A DNA stretch of 64,000 nucleotides from Clostridiales bacterium (lineage in GTDB: Bacteria > Bacillota > Clostridia > Christensenellales > Borkfalkiaceae): the NCBI GenBank assembly GCA_015055725.1, contig SVHO01000002.1:44603-108602 (forward strand), in the 5' to 3' direction. Numbering within the stretch: the first letter of the stretch is position 1; each line of letters begins with the position of its first letter. Positions 45,111 to 53,732 of this stretch are shown piece after piece. The position numbers and the translations under genes were made by a program. The notes below the pieces were generated by a model. That model saw only the letters and a list, made by a program, of their open reading frames with translations, ran no database searches and was not told the DNA's origin.

Positions 45111-46421
45111 TTATTTATTATTTAAGCATTCGATACCGGGGAGTTTTTTACCTTCAAAGAGTTCAAGTGAAGCACCGCCACCCGTAGAAATATGCGTCAT
45201 TTTATCAGCATAACCAAGTTGCGTCACAGCAGCGGCAGAATCGCCACCACCTATAATGGTTGTAGCCGTGGTTTCAGCAAGAGCCTTAGCAACAGCAATC
45301 GTGCCTTTTGCAAAGATTGGGTTTTCAAACACACCCATAGGTCCGTTCCAAATAACCGTTTTAGCACTCTTAACTGCGTCTGAATAAATTTCAGCAGTTT
45401 TAGGCCCGATATCAAGACCCATAATGTCTGCAGGGATTTGGTCTACGCCGTAAACTTTGGTTTCAACAACAGCGTCGATAGGATTTGGGAAATCTTTGGT
45501 GGTGTTAGCGTCAACGGGAAGAAGAAGTTTCTTGCCGAGTTTTTGCGCCTTTTCCATCATTTCTTTGCAGTAAGCAATTTGTTCATCGTCAACCAAAGAC
45601 GTTCCAACTTCATAGCCCTTTGCCTTCAAGAAGGTGTATGCCATACCGCCACCGATAATAAGCGTGTCACATTTTTCTAAAAGGTTAGAAATAACTTTAA
45701 GTTTATCCGCAACCTTTGCACCGCCTAAAATGGCAACGAAAGGACGAACGGGGTTTTCAAGCGCGTCTGCCATAACTGAAAGTTCTTTTTCAATAAGGAA
45801 ACCGCAAACCGCAGTGTCAACAAAACCGTATTCTGCAATAGCAGCGGTGGTTGCGTGTGAACGGTGAGCCGTTCCAAACGCGTCGTTAACGTAAATATCA
45901 CAATATGATGCAAGTTTTTTGCAAAGTGCTTCATCTCTCTTTTCTTCGCCTTGTTCAAAACGAGTGTTTTCAAGAAGAACAACTTCACCGTCTTTAATTT
46001 CAGCAACTGCTTTATCAGCACTTGCACCAACAACGTCTTCTGCAAACACTACTTTTTGACCGAGTTTTTCAGAAAGTTTTTCTGCAACGGGGCGAAGAGT
46101 GAATTTTTCTTTATCTTTTATAGCCTTTTTGAGATATTCTGCTTTAGCATCTGCTTGTTGTTCAACAGGAAGTGCTTCAACGGCTTTCTTTTCTTTTTTG
46201 GTTAATGAAAAACCTTCGGTGAAAATATTGTGGGGTTTGCCCATGTGTGAGCAAAGAATAACCTTTGCGCCGTTATCCACTAAATATTTAATGGTGGGAA
46301 GTGCGCCGTTAATACGAGTTTCGTCTGTAATTTTACCGTCTTTCATAGGAACGTTAAAATCAACCCTAACTAAACATCTTTTGCCTTTAACGCATACGTC
46401 TTTAATAGATTTCTTATTCAT
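45111..46421 (-). CDS. pgk: Phosphoglycerate kinase with N-domain insert
   Basis: Makes ATP from 1,3-bisphosphoglycerate; 436 aa against the usual ~390-400. The N-domain shows [19 protein letters not shown], the C-domain nucleotide site [11 protein letters not shown] and [16 protein letters not shown]. The extra length is a lysine/glutamate-rich helical insert after SHMGKP ([19 protein letters not shown] and on). It leads the run pgk-tpiA-gpmI behind a perfect promoter. Confidence 0.96.
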   Translation of the reverse strand: MNKKSIKDVCVKGKRCLVRVDFNVPMKDGKITDETRINGALPTIKYLVDNGAKVILCSHMGKPHNIFTEGFSLTKKEKKAVEALPVEQQADAKAEYLKKAIKDKEKFTLRPVAEKLSEKLGQKVVFAEDVVGASADKAVAEIKDGEVVLLENTRFEQGEEKRDEALCKKLASYCDIYVNDAFGTAHRSHATTAAIAEYGFVDTAVCGFLIEKELSVMADALENPVRPFVAILGGAKVADKLKVISNLLEKCDTLIIGGGMAYTFLKAKGYEVGTSLVDDEQIAYCKEMMEKAQKLGKKLLLPVDANTTKDFPNPIDAVVETKVYGVDQIPADIMGLDIGPKTAEIYSDAVKSAKTVIWNGPMGVFENPIFAKGTIAVAKALAETTATTIIGGGDSAAAVTQLGYADKMTHISTGGGASLELFEGKKLPGIECLNNK

Positions 46422-46492
46422 TTAATATCTCCTTTTACGGTAGAATGATAAATTTATAACCCAAACTACCCTATTTTAACATTTTCTTATTT

Positions 46493-46521
46493 ATTATATA
46501 AATAAATCCGCCGTTTGTCAA
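46493..46521 (-). promoter_or_regulatory. Consensus promoter of the pgk operon
   Basis: On the minus strand TTGACA (46521-46516), a 17-bp spacer and TATAAT (46498-46493). The -35 box lies in the loop of the preceding terminator hairpin. Confidence 0.88.
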
Positions 46522-46541
46522 ACAATTACGGCGGATATTTA
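46500..46541 (-). terminator. Terminator of the Na/Pi cotransporter gene
   Basis: On the minus strand ATCCGCCGT/ACGGCGGAT with a 13-nt loop, followed by TTATTTATATAAT. The hairpin contains the pgk -35 box. Confidence 0.75.
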
Positions 46542-46555
46542 TTCACTTATTACCT

Positions 46556-48232
46556 TTATTGTGCTTGTTTATTTGAAGCAAGGTATTTTTTGATACTGAA
46601 AGCAACGTTTGTTATGTGGTCTGCAACCCTTTCAAGATTTGAAACCGTTTGAAGATAAATTGAACCGAGTTGAGCGGTGCACGCACCTTGCTTAACCCTT
46701 TCAATGTGCTTACTTTCAAGTTCAACGCTAAGTTCGTCGATTTCTTCTTCAAGTTCTTCAACGTAAGGAAGAATTGAAACGTCTCTATCGTCAAACGCAT
46801 TGATAGTTTTTTCATATAATGAGTTGATTAAACTCGTCACGTTTTTAAGTTCTTCTATTGCACCTTCTGAAAAGCTCATTTCTTCACTGCGCAACCTTAA
46901 AGAATATTCCATAATGTTTTCGGCGTAATCACCCACTCTTTCAAGGTCTGAAACGACGTGGTAATACGAACCGATTTTCTTATCGTTTTCATCAGACATA
47001 TCTTTACTCATAAGTTTAGTTAGATATGCGGTTATGGATTTATTTAAGTAATTAAGAACTTCTTCGTTTTCTTTAATTTCTTCACTATTATCGGCTTTTG
47101 AATCGAGCAACATTTCAACTGCACTATTGATGTTTGAAAGCGCAATTTTACCCATTCTAACGATTTCTTTCTTGGTATAACTTGCAGCGATAGGCGGTGT
47201 TTCAAGCAACCTGTTATCAATAAATTCAAGTTTAAACTTACTATCTTCAACTTGCTTTTCTGGAATAATAATGCAAGCGAGTTTAACCACGTATTTTGCA
47301 AACGGCAACAAAATCAAAGTTGTTAAAATATTAAACAAGGTGTGAAAAATTGCTATTTGTTGACCAACGTCGTTAGACATTGATGCAAAAATTCCACCCA
47401 CTTGGCTTTTTAAAATCCAAAGCGGAATTATAAATATTAAGCAACCAAACGTGTTAAAGAGCAAGTGAACGATAGCCGTTCTTTTTGCGTTAACGTTTGT
47501 CCCTGCCGATGATAAAATTGAAGTTATACAAGTACCGATATTTGAACCGAGTGCTAAAAAGAGTGCGTTTTCAAACGAAAGAACGCCGATTGACGCCAAA
47601 ACAACCATTAGTGACGTAATAGTAGACGAACTATGCACCAAAGCAGTTAAAACTATACCGATTACGATAAGCAATAACGGGAAGTGGTCTGCCTGGAATA
47701 TCATTTCAACCCAAGGATAAGGGGTTGACCCATCGATAAACATTATTTTTTTAGCATAAGTTGAAATAAATTCCAAACCTACGAAAATAAGACCTAAACC
47801 AGCCAAAATATTGCCGATATTTTCAACCTTTTCGTTTTTTATAAGCATAGCCATCAGTATGCCTATGCAACCTATCATAGCGGCGATTGCACCTATATCT
47901 ATCGCTCCAACGCCTGAAAGTGAAACTATATGTGCAGTCACCGTCGTTCCGATATTTGCACCCATAATAACGTTAGTTGCTTGAACCAAAGTTAGCAATC
48001 CAACGTTAACGAAACCAACAAGCATAACCGTGGTTGCGGTTGAACTTTGAATAATACTCGTCACGGCAATCCCGACCCCAACGCCTGCAAAACGGTTTGA
48101 AGTGACTTTGCCCAAAAGTTTTTTCATTCCACCGCCCGCAACCTGCTCTAACGCGCTACCCATAGTTTTCATACCAAGCATCATTGCCGCTACGCCACCG
48201 AACATAAAAAATATGTTCCACAACATGTCCAT
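46556..48232 (-). CDS. Na/Pi cotransporter family protein with PhoU-like domain
   Basis: Membrane protein of 558 aa, probably importing or exporting phosphate with sodium. Two inverted repeats carry the family QSS motifs: IIQSSTATTVMLVGFVNVGL near residues 60-80 and VHSSSTITSLMVVLASIGVL near 200. A cytosolic C-terminal part (about 340-558) is helical and PhoU-like (YYHVVSDLERVGDYAENIME, SNLERVADHITNVAFSIKKY). Single gene with its own promoter and terminator. The direction of transport cannot be told. Confidence 0.9.
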   Translation of the reverse strand: MDMLWNIFFMFGGVAAMMLGMKTMGSALEQVAGGGMKKLLGKVTSNRFAGVGVGIAVTSIIQSSTATTVMLVGFVNVGLLTLVQATNVIMGANIGTTVTAHIVSLSGVGAIDIGAIAAMIGCIGILMAMLIKNEKVENIGNILAGLGLIFVGLEFISTYAKKIMFIDGSTPYPWVEMIFQADHFPLLLIVIGIVLTALVHSSSTITSLMVVLASIGVLSFENALFLALGSNIGTCITSILSSAGTNVNAKRTAIVHLLFNTFGCLIFIIPLWILKSQVGGIFASMSNDVGQQIAIFHTLFNILTTLILLPFAKYVVKLACIIIPEKQVEDSKFKLEFIDNRLLETPPIAASYTKKEIVRMGKIALSNINSAVEMLLDSKADNSEEIKENEEVLNYLNKSITAYLTKLMSKDMSDENDKKIGSYYHVVSDLERVGDYAENIMEYSLRLRSEEMSFSEGAIEELKNVTSLINSLYEKTINAFDDRDVSILPYVEELEEEIDELSVELESKHIERVKQGACTAQLGSIYLQTVSNLERVADHITNVAFSIKKYLASNKQAQ

Positions 48233-48328
48233 AAATTTTCTCCTAAAAGCATCCTGTAAATTTGTTTTTCTTATAGTGATTAGTTATTAAAAATCTGCTT
48301 TTAATATAGCCCGAATACTTCCATAATA

Positions 48329-48358
48329 ATGATAACTGATTTTTAACTTTCGTGTCAA
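48329..48358 (-). promoter_or_regulatory. Promoter of the Na/Pi cotransporter gene
   Basis: On the minus strand TTGACA (48358-48353), an 18-bp spacer and TATCAT (48334-48329), leaving a leader of about 90 nt with no clear structure. Confidence 0.55.
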
Positions 48359-48380
48359 ACGTTTTAAGGTGGGTTAGACG

Positions 48381-48420
48381 AAAAAAAATAAAAGCAAGTT
48401 TACTTTTTAATAAACCTGCT
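48381..48420 (-). terminator. Terminator after trmL
   Basis: On the minus strand GCAGGTTTA/TAAACTTGC is followed by TTTTATTTTTTTTC, about 15 bases after the stop. Confidence 0.85.
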
Positions 48421-48435
48421 CTATCAAATAAAAAG

Positions 48436-48927
48436 TTATTTTTGAGGGATTTCCCCTTCCGTTTTAAAGTTTGGATATCCAAGTTGCCTTAACCCTTCGT
48501 AAACACCAACGCACACGGAATTTGAAAGATTGAGAGAACGCGTTTCGCCCATCATAGGAATCCTAACACACTCGTCGTAATGCTTTTCTAAAAGAGATTC
48601 GGGCAAACCTTTTGTTTCCTTGCCGAAAACTAAAAAATCCCCGTCATTAAAATTTGCATCAGAGTGAATAACCTTTGACTTGGTTGAAAAAAAGTGAAAG
48701 TTGTTTCCGTTATAAAACTTGTCCATAACTTCTTCTATGCTGTCGTAATAGAAAATTTCCACTAAATTCCAATAATCAAGCCCCGCGCGTTTTAAATATT
48801 TATCGCTAACTTCAAAGCCGAGTGGGCGCACCAAGTGAAGTTTACTCCCCGTGACAGCGCACGTCCTTGCAATATTGCCCGCGTTTTGCGGAATTTCCGG
48901 CTCAACTAAAACAACGTTAAACGCCAT
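48436..48927 (-). CDS. trmL: tRNA (cytidine/uridine-34 2'-O)-methyltransferase
   Basis: SPOUT-family enzyme that methylates the wobble ribose in tRNA-Leu; 163 aa from ATG 48927 (MAFNVVLVEPEIPQNAGNIA) with AGGAG upstream. The knot motifs LVFGKETKGLPESLL and LNLSNSVCVGVYEGLRQLG are present. It closes a small translation-related group with dus. The track ORF starts 13 codons too early. Confidence 0.92.
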   Translation of the reverse strand: MAFNVVLVEPEIPQNAGNIARTCAVTGSKLHLVRPLGFEVSDKYLKRAGLDYWNLVEIFYYDSIEEVMDKFYNGNNFHFFSTKSKVIHSDANFNDGDFLVFGKETKGLPESLLEKHYDECVRIPMMGETRSLNLSNSVCVGVYEGLRQLGYPNFKTEGEIPQK

Positions 48928-48943
48928 ATTTTTTCTCCTTTCG

Positions 48944-49624
48944 TTAATATCCTGAATTAAAATCACGGTATAGTCCGCGCCTACGCGAACTTATAAGGTG
49001 ATAATCTTTTTCAATTTTTACTTTCGCTTTTACAACGTCACTACTGCTCGCTACGGCAACGTTTCCCCTAATATCCGCTACGCACGCGTAATTTTTTGCG
49101 CATAACGCCATCGCTACACCGTTTGCAAATGCGCCCGCCCTTAACATAATTTGTGGCATAACACCGTCAAGTTTTTTAAAAATACAAACTATAAAGTCAG
49201 CATCGCACAAGGCAAGCACGCGCGCCGACTCGGGAAAGTATAAATCTTCTGCAACGATAACGCCTATTTTTCCAATGCTAGTATCGTATACCCTAAAATT
49301 TCCACCCGCAACGAATTCACTATCGTCAATAGCGTGCGCCATATCGCTTACGCCCAAAATCTTGCCCTTATCTGCAACTACGGCAGAGTGCCTAAAAACA
49401 CCGTAAGTATCCGTATCGCACCCGCATATAACTACCGACGACGATTGCTTAGAAAATCTTGCTATATCTTGAAAATATTCCGTCTCTTCGTTTAATTCTT
49501 TTTTATAACTAACAAGCCCCATTCCGTTAAAACCAAAAACGATTAGACTTTGTTTTGCAACTGTTTGCATTTTATCTTGCCAAATTTCATTTAACGATTC
49601 TTTGGTTATAAAACAAACGTCCAT
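48944..49624 (-). CDS. Carbon-nitrogen hydrolase-like protein lacking the catalytic triad
   Basis: A 226-aa protein of the nitrilase fold. Fold features remain: the strand IGKIGVIVAEDLYFPESARV aligns with the family's ICYDLRFPE motif, and LRAGAFANGVAMALCAKN with the conserved R-A-EN strand. But the catalytic cysteine position is alanine (A125), the N-terminal PE glutamate position reads FGFNG, and the region that should hold the lysine reads GVSDMAHAI. So it is probably a non-catalytic binding protein. It sits between dus and trmL, with GGGGGTG before ATG 49624. The role is unknown. Confidence 0.68.
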   Translation of the reverse strand: MDVCFITKESLNEIWQDKMQTVAKQSLIVFGFNGMGLVSYKKELNEETEYFQDIARFSKQSSSVVICGCDTDTYGVFRHSAVVADKGKILGVSDMAHAIDDSEFVAGGNFRVYDTSIGKIGVIVAEDLYFPESARVLALCDADFIVCIFKKLDGVMPQIMLRAGAFANGVAMALCAKNYACVADIRGNVAVASSSDVVKAKVKIEKDYHLISSRRRGLYRDFNSGY

Positions 49625-49678
49625 AGCGCACCCCCGTTTTGCCGTATATATCATATTATTAAGGGGGAAGTTATTTTG

Positions 49679-50617
49679 TTAAAGGTTTTTATCTAAAAGT
49701 TCAACTATATCTTGAACACTCGTTGCACTCATCAAATCGTTTTTTAACTGCTTGACACCGAGCTTGCCCTTAAAATAATAATTAACGAACTTTCTAAATT
49801 CAACCGACGCGCGCTCATCTCCAATATTTTCGCTAAGCCTAGTCACGTGCTTAATTATGTATTCTTTAAGCGTCAAATCAGTTTTTTTGCCCGTAAGACG
49901 TGCAACTAAAAAGGGGTCGGCTATAGCACCGCGCGCAAGCATAATTCCGTCTGCACCCGTGCGGTCAATCATTAAATTTGCATCTTGCTCTGTAAAAATT
50001 CCGCCGTTCGCTATAACTGGTATCTTAACCGCGTTTTTTGCCTTTTCTATCGCATCAAAATTGGGTTCGCCCGAATAATAATCTTCTCTAACCCTGCCGT
50101 GCACGGTTATTAAACTTGCACCTGCGTTTTCAGCCATTTTTGCAAAGTCGGTGGCAACGTCATCCCCTCGTTTTTGACCAATCCGAATTTTAACAGTTAT
50201 ATTCTTTCCACTTTTAACGCACTCTTTGACAATTTTTTCAGCCTTTTTAATATCGAGCAAAAGCGCGCTTCCTTCACCGTTTTTAAAAACCTTTGGTACG
50301 GGGCAACCCATATTTATATCAACTATATCAAAGTCTTTTAAGTGTTCACTTTCACACGCAGAACGCATATAATATTCATCTGCACCGAAAAGTTGAACTG
50401 CGGTGTTTTCAACGTCTTTTCCCGAAAAAAGCAAATCTTTTGAACCGTTTCCACCAAACGTTAGCCCTTTTGCGCTAACTAACTCGGTAAAAACAAGCCC
50501 TGCGCCAAGTTCAAGTTGTAAAGAGCGCAATGAATAATCGGTATACCCTGCCATCGGCGCTAAAAAAACGTTATTCTTAATTTGCAAATTGCCGACGGTA
50601 AGCGCGTGAATTTCCAT
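49679..50617 (-). CDS. dus: tRNA-dihydrouridine synthase (DusB-like)
   Basis: FMN enzyme that reduces uridines in tRNA; 312 aa. TIM-barrel motifs: VFLAPMAGYTDYSLRSLQLE, DINMGCPVPKV with the catalytic region, VKIRIG and ITVHGRVREDYYSGEPN, then IANGGIFTEQDANLMID. The start lies 41 bases inside the end of the flippase gene, so the two are translationally coupled. Confidence 0.94.
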   Translation of the reverse strand: MEIHALTVGNLQIKNNVFLAPMAGYTDYSLRSLQLELGAGLVFTELVSAKGLTFGGNGSKDLLFSGKDVENTAVQLFGADEYYMRSACESEHLKDFDIVDINMGCPVPKVFKNGEGSALLLDIKKAEKIVKECVKSGKNITVKIRIGQKRGDDVATDFAKMAENAGASLITVHGRVREDYYSGEPNFDAIEKAKNAVKIPVIANGGIFTEQDANLMIDRTGADGIMLARGAIADPFLVARLTGKKTDLTLKEYIIKHVTRLSENIGDERASVEFRKFVNYYFKGKLGVKQLKNDLMSATSVQDIVELLDKNL

Positions 50618-51941
50618 TTTTTGCTCTCTCCTTAAATATCAATATTAAGTTTATCAAACAAGAAGCAAAATAGCAAGCGTTTAACGCGATTGCTCCGCCG
50701 TAAACGTTTAGTTTAGGCACGATTAACAGCCCAACGTTTAGCGCAGTTTTAATTATAACTCCCGCAAGCGTGCTTAAAACGGGCGTATATAGTTTGCCTT
50801 TTGCAATTAAAACGGCGTTCGTAGTTTGCAACAAAGATAACGTTATAACACTTGGTGAAATTATTTTTAATAAATTTATAGCAACCGTCTTTTGCCAACT
50901 TGGTAAAGAACGAAATAGCAAATTAACTATAAACGGCGCAAAGAAAAAACAAAAAAGTGCGCAAGGAAGAGCGACGGCAAAGGTTAAAAAAATGCTTTTT
51001 AGCGTGCTTTTTGTTTTTTCAGACTGCGTTTTAGATGACGAAACCATAGGAATTGCAACTGCCGAAATCCCATAACAAACGGATACGGGCAAATTTATTA
51101 TGGTCACCGCAACACCGCCTAATAAACCGTAAAGAACGGTGGCGTCTTTTCGATATAAATTTATAATATTAACTATTAAAAAACTGTCAACAACTTGTGA
51201 AAGTGGAATCATTATTCCCACAAGCGTGACGGGAACGGTCACTTTTAAAATTCTTTTAGCCCGCTCTTTATGCCCCTTTTTATCAAACGAAAAATTAAAA
51301 CCTTTCAATTTTTTTTGGCGTTTATATACGATAAATAAATATATTAGCGCAACAAACTCTGAAATTGCAACGGCAAAAGTTGCGCCTGCAACCGCCTTTG
51401 GAACGTTTGGCATAAACCTTTTTGCAAGCAACAAACCGAACGTCAACTTTATTATTTGTTCTATTATTTGCGAAATTGCCGTTGGCGACATTTGCATTTG
51501 CCCTTGAAAATATCCGCGCAAGCAAGATATCAAACACACGGCAAAAACAGCGGGCGATAAAAAAACGTAGCCTAAATACGCATCGGGATTTCCTTGAAGA
51601 GTTGCAATAGGCTTAGCGAGAAAAAACATTAGAAGAGAGCCTATAACACCCAAAAGGAAAAGCAATCTAACACCACTTGACAAATAATCAAAAGCGTTTT
51701 TTTCTTTTTCTTGGTGATTTGACGCTATTATTTTTGATAGTGCGCTAGGTATCCCTGCGCCTGAAAAATCAAGTAGCAACGCGTAAACGGGAAACACCAT
51801 TTGATAAAGCCCAAGCCCTAAACCGCCAAGCACGTTAGTTAGCGGAACTCTATAAAACGCGCCCAATAATTTTGATATAAAAGTGCCTATCCCAAGCCAA
51901 AGCGCACCGCGCAACAAAGGCTTACCTTTAACCTTTTCCAT
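50577..51941 (-). CDS. MOP-superfamily flippase, SpoVB-like
   Basis: Polysaccharide/lipid-II-type flippase of 454 aa with about 12-14 spans. N-terminal LRGALWLGIGTFISKLLGAF and FSGAGIPSALSKIIASN match the SpoVB/MATE-like group that acts in spore cortex and cell wall synthesis. spoVT lies directly upstream on the same strand, which favours a sporulation role. A hairpin in the spacer covers the only candidate ribosome-binding site. Not proven as SpoVB: several paralogues exist in Clostridia. Confidence 0.82.
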   Translation of the reverse strand: MEKVKGKPLLRGALWLGIGTFISKLLGAFYRVPLTNVLGGLGLGLYQMVFPVYALLLDFSGAGIPSALSKIIASNHQEKEKNAFDYLSSGVRLLFLLGVIGSLLMFFLAKPIATLQGNPDAYLGYVFLSPAVFAVCLISCLRGYFQGQMQMSPTAISQIIEQIIKLTFGLLLAKRFMPNVPKAVAGATFAVAISEFVALIYLFIVYKRQKKLKGFNFSFDKKGHKERAKRILKVTVPVTLVGIMIPLSQVVDSFLIVNIINLYRKDATVLYGLLGGVAVTIINLPVSVCYGISAVAIPMVSSSKTQSEKTKSTLKSIFLTFAVALPCALFCFFFAPFIVNLLFRSLPSWQKTVAINLLKIISPSVITLSLLQTTNAVLIAKGKLYTPVLSTLAGVIIKTALNVGLLIVPKLNVYGGAIALNACYFASCLINLILIFKERAKNGNSRAYRRQFAN

Positions 51942-51949
51942 ATATGTAA

Positions 51950-51971
51950 AGCCTGTGAAAAATCACAGGCT
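51950..51971 (-). other. Hairpin upstream of the SpoVB-like gene
   Basis: On the minus strand AGCCTGTGA/TCACAGGCT with a short T-rich loop, ending nine bases before the ATG. It lacks a real T run (TTACATAT follows), and its 3' arm holds CACAGG, the only Shine-Dalgarno-like string; it could be a weak terminator or a translation block. Confidence 0.5.
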
Positions 51972-51975
51972 AAAA

Positions 51976-52521
51976 TCAATCAAGATACGACGATAAAAAA
52001 GATGCGCCAAGCCTTAAAAGATTTAAATCCCCCGAAGTAAATCGTGCAGTTTTATCTTTATCAAACAGCGTTATCGCACCAAAACAATCCCCGTTTGTGA
52101 TTATAGGAACTATTATTTGATTTTCCGCTTCCATATCGTTGCCTTTAACGATAGGCACTATATGTCCGCCGTCTGAACGCGATATCATAACGCTTTTGCG
52201 CTCTTTTAATATCTTTTCCATTTGTTCGGATAAATCTCGCCCTTCAAACTCTTTATACTTAGAGTTTGAAGTGTAAACGAGTGCGTCTCCATCAGTCACG
52301 AAACACGTTTTCTCGGTTAAATTTTCAATTCCGTCCGCAACCGATTTTGCGTATTCAGTAAGCGAACAAATGGGTGAATATTTTTTTAAAACCAACTGGT
52401 CTTTGCTTGCATATATTTCAAGTGGGTCTCCATCTTTTATCCTTAAAACTTTACGAATTTCTTTGGGGATAACAAGCCTACCCAACTCATCAATCCTTCT
52501 AACGATACCTCTATCTTGCAT
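51976..52521 (-). CDS. spoVT: Stage V sporulation regulator SpoVT (AbrB/MazE fold plus GAF)
   Basis: Forespore transcription factor, 181 aa, close to the 178 aa of Bacillus. The N-terminal swapped-hairpin DNA-binding domain reads GIVRRIDELGRLVIPKEIRK, and the C-terminal GAF-like domain starts near residue 55. ATG 52521 is chosen because GGAGG lies five bases upstream and would otherwise fall inside the reading frame. The upstream sigma-G-type promoter matches its known control in Bacillus. Confidence 0.93.
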   Translation of the reverse strand: MQDRGIVRRIDELGRLVIPKEIRKVLRIKDGDPLEIYASKDQLVLKKYSPICSLTEYAKSVADGIENLTEKTCFVTDGDALVYTSNSKYKEFEGRDLSEQMEKILKERKSVMISRSDGGHIVPIVKGNDMEAENQIIVPIITNGDCFGAITLFDKDKTARFTSGDLNLLRLGASFLSSYLD

Positions 52522-52540
52522 ATTTTCCTCCATGCAAGTT

Positions 52541-52570
52541 TAGTATGAATTAAAAAAGGGATTTTATACC
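52541..52570 (-). promoter_or_regulatory. Sigma-G-type promoter of spoVT
   Basis: On the minus strand GGTATA (52570-52565), a 17-bp spacer and CATACTA (52547-52541). The -10 matches the forespore consensus CATAmTA and the -35 fits gHATR. No sigma-A alternative is obvious. Confidence 0.68.
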
Positions 52571-52574
52571 AAAA

Positions 52575-53678
52575 TTAAACGCTTGCGGTTTTCCAATTAT
52601 CAGGCATTCTATTCATACCCGTTATCCAAGCGGTATCTTTTAATAGCGTGCTGTTATTAGTGCCGACTACCGTCACACCATCATTTTCATCAGAAGTGAC
52701 GATAACCGTGCCGTTCATATCGGCAAATTCTTTGCCCCCCGTATAACCTTCGGTACAAATACTAGTCACGTATACCTTTTCCGTATACTTTGATATTCTA
52801 TCTAAAAACACTTTTCTAACGAAAACGTGTTTATCACCAAGCACACACGTTATAACGCAAATTTTAGGTTTAATTTCTTTAAGCAGTATTTCGTTAGAAG
52901 AAGTTTCTGAACCGTGATGCCCAGCCTTAAATAATTCCACTTGCGAAAAACTATATTTTTCAGCAAGTTTTTCTTCACCACTTTCTTCCAAATCACCGGT
53001 GAACAAAAATTTTTTACTGCCGTGATGAAACATAACGCAAACCGAATAATCGTTTTCATTAGAGGCGTCGTTTTCATAGTAATAATTATATAAAATTTCC
53101 ATTTTAACGTTTCCGTCACCAGATAGGTCGTAAATGCGTTGTGCGCCGTTTTGATTATTATAGCATTCCAACGCCGTATAATGTTTTGCGCCTAAATTAA
53201 TTTCGGTTTGCCTTTCCGTTAAATAAGTTTCGTAGGTGGCTGAATCATTTTCAGTCAAAGGAAAATCTATAATGGTTTCACAATCATACAAATCAAAAAT
53301 ACTGCCGTTTTCTTTACCAAACCCTGCAAGATGGTCATAATCGGCGTGCGTTATAATAACGTATTCAAGCGTGTTATCCGTGACGTAATTATCAATATAT
53401 CCTTTAATATCGTCAACACTACCTGTCGTGCTTCCAGCATCAATTAAAATATCATTATCCCCTGCTTTAACGTAAATGCTATCACCCGAACTTCCATTTC
53501 CCAAAGTCATAAAGTGAAAACTTATTGCACCTTTTGGGGCGATAAAGGGGTCTTCTTTGAAAAATTTATCGTATACGTAATACCCCGCAACAGCAATAAT
53601 CAAAAATATGATTGAAAGAATTATTGACTGTGGTGAAAGTTTTTTAATTTTTTTGTAATAAGATTTTCTTCTTGCCAT
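52575..53678 (-). CDS. ComEC-like metallo-beta-lactamase protein, membrane-anchored
   Basis: A 367-aa protein with a basic N-terminus, one span (SIILSIIFLIIAVAGYYVYD) and an extracytoplasmic metallo-beta-lactamase domain similar to the C-terminal part of ComEC. Metal motif THADYDHLAGF is intact, with GDLEESGEEKL and AGHHGSETSSNE further on. Such free-standing proteins are thought to be hydrolases, perhaps nucleases; the substrate is not known. ATG 53678 follows AAGGGAG. It lies between ddh and spoVT. Confidence 0.85.
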   Translation of the reverse strand: MARRKSYYKKIKKLSPQSIILSIIFLIIAVAGYYVYDKFFKEDPFIAPKGAISFHFMTLGNGSSGDSIYVKAGDNDILIDAGSTTGSVDDIKGYIDNYVTDNTLEYVIITHADYDHLAGFGKENGSIFDLYDCETIIDFPLTENDSATYETYLTERQTEINLGAKHYTALECYNNQNGAQRIYDLSGDGNVKMEILYNYYYENDASNENDYSVCVMFHHGSKKFLFTGDLEESGEEKLAEKYSFSQVELFKAGHHGSETSSNEILLKEIKPKICVITCVLGDKHVFVRKVFLDRISKYTEKVYVTSICTEGYTGGKEFADMNGTVIVTSDENDGVTVVGTNNSTLLKDTAWITGMNRMPDNWKTASV

Positions 53679-53698
53679 TTCGCGCTCCCTTTTTTGAA

Positions 53699-53730
53699 AA
53701 ACGGCGCGCAATTGCGTGCCGTTATTTTTT
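53699..53730. terminator. Terminator after ddh
   Basis: ACGGCGCGCAATTGCGTGCCGT is nearly self-complementary, 10 bases after the ddh stop, with T-rich tails on both strands. Confidence 0.78.
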
Positions 53731-53732
53731 TA

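Noticed and set aside
48243-48482. 79-aa minus-strand ORF between trmL and the Na/Pi gene
   Set aside because: It overlaps trmL, crosses the trmL terminator and the next promoter, and has no ribosome-binding site.
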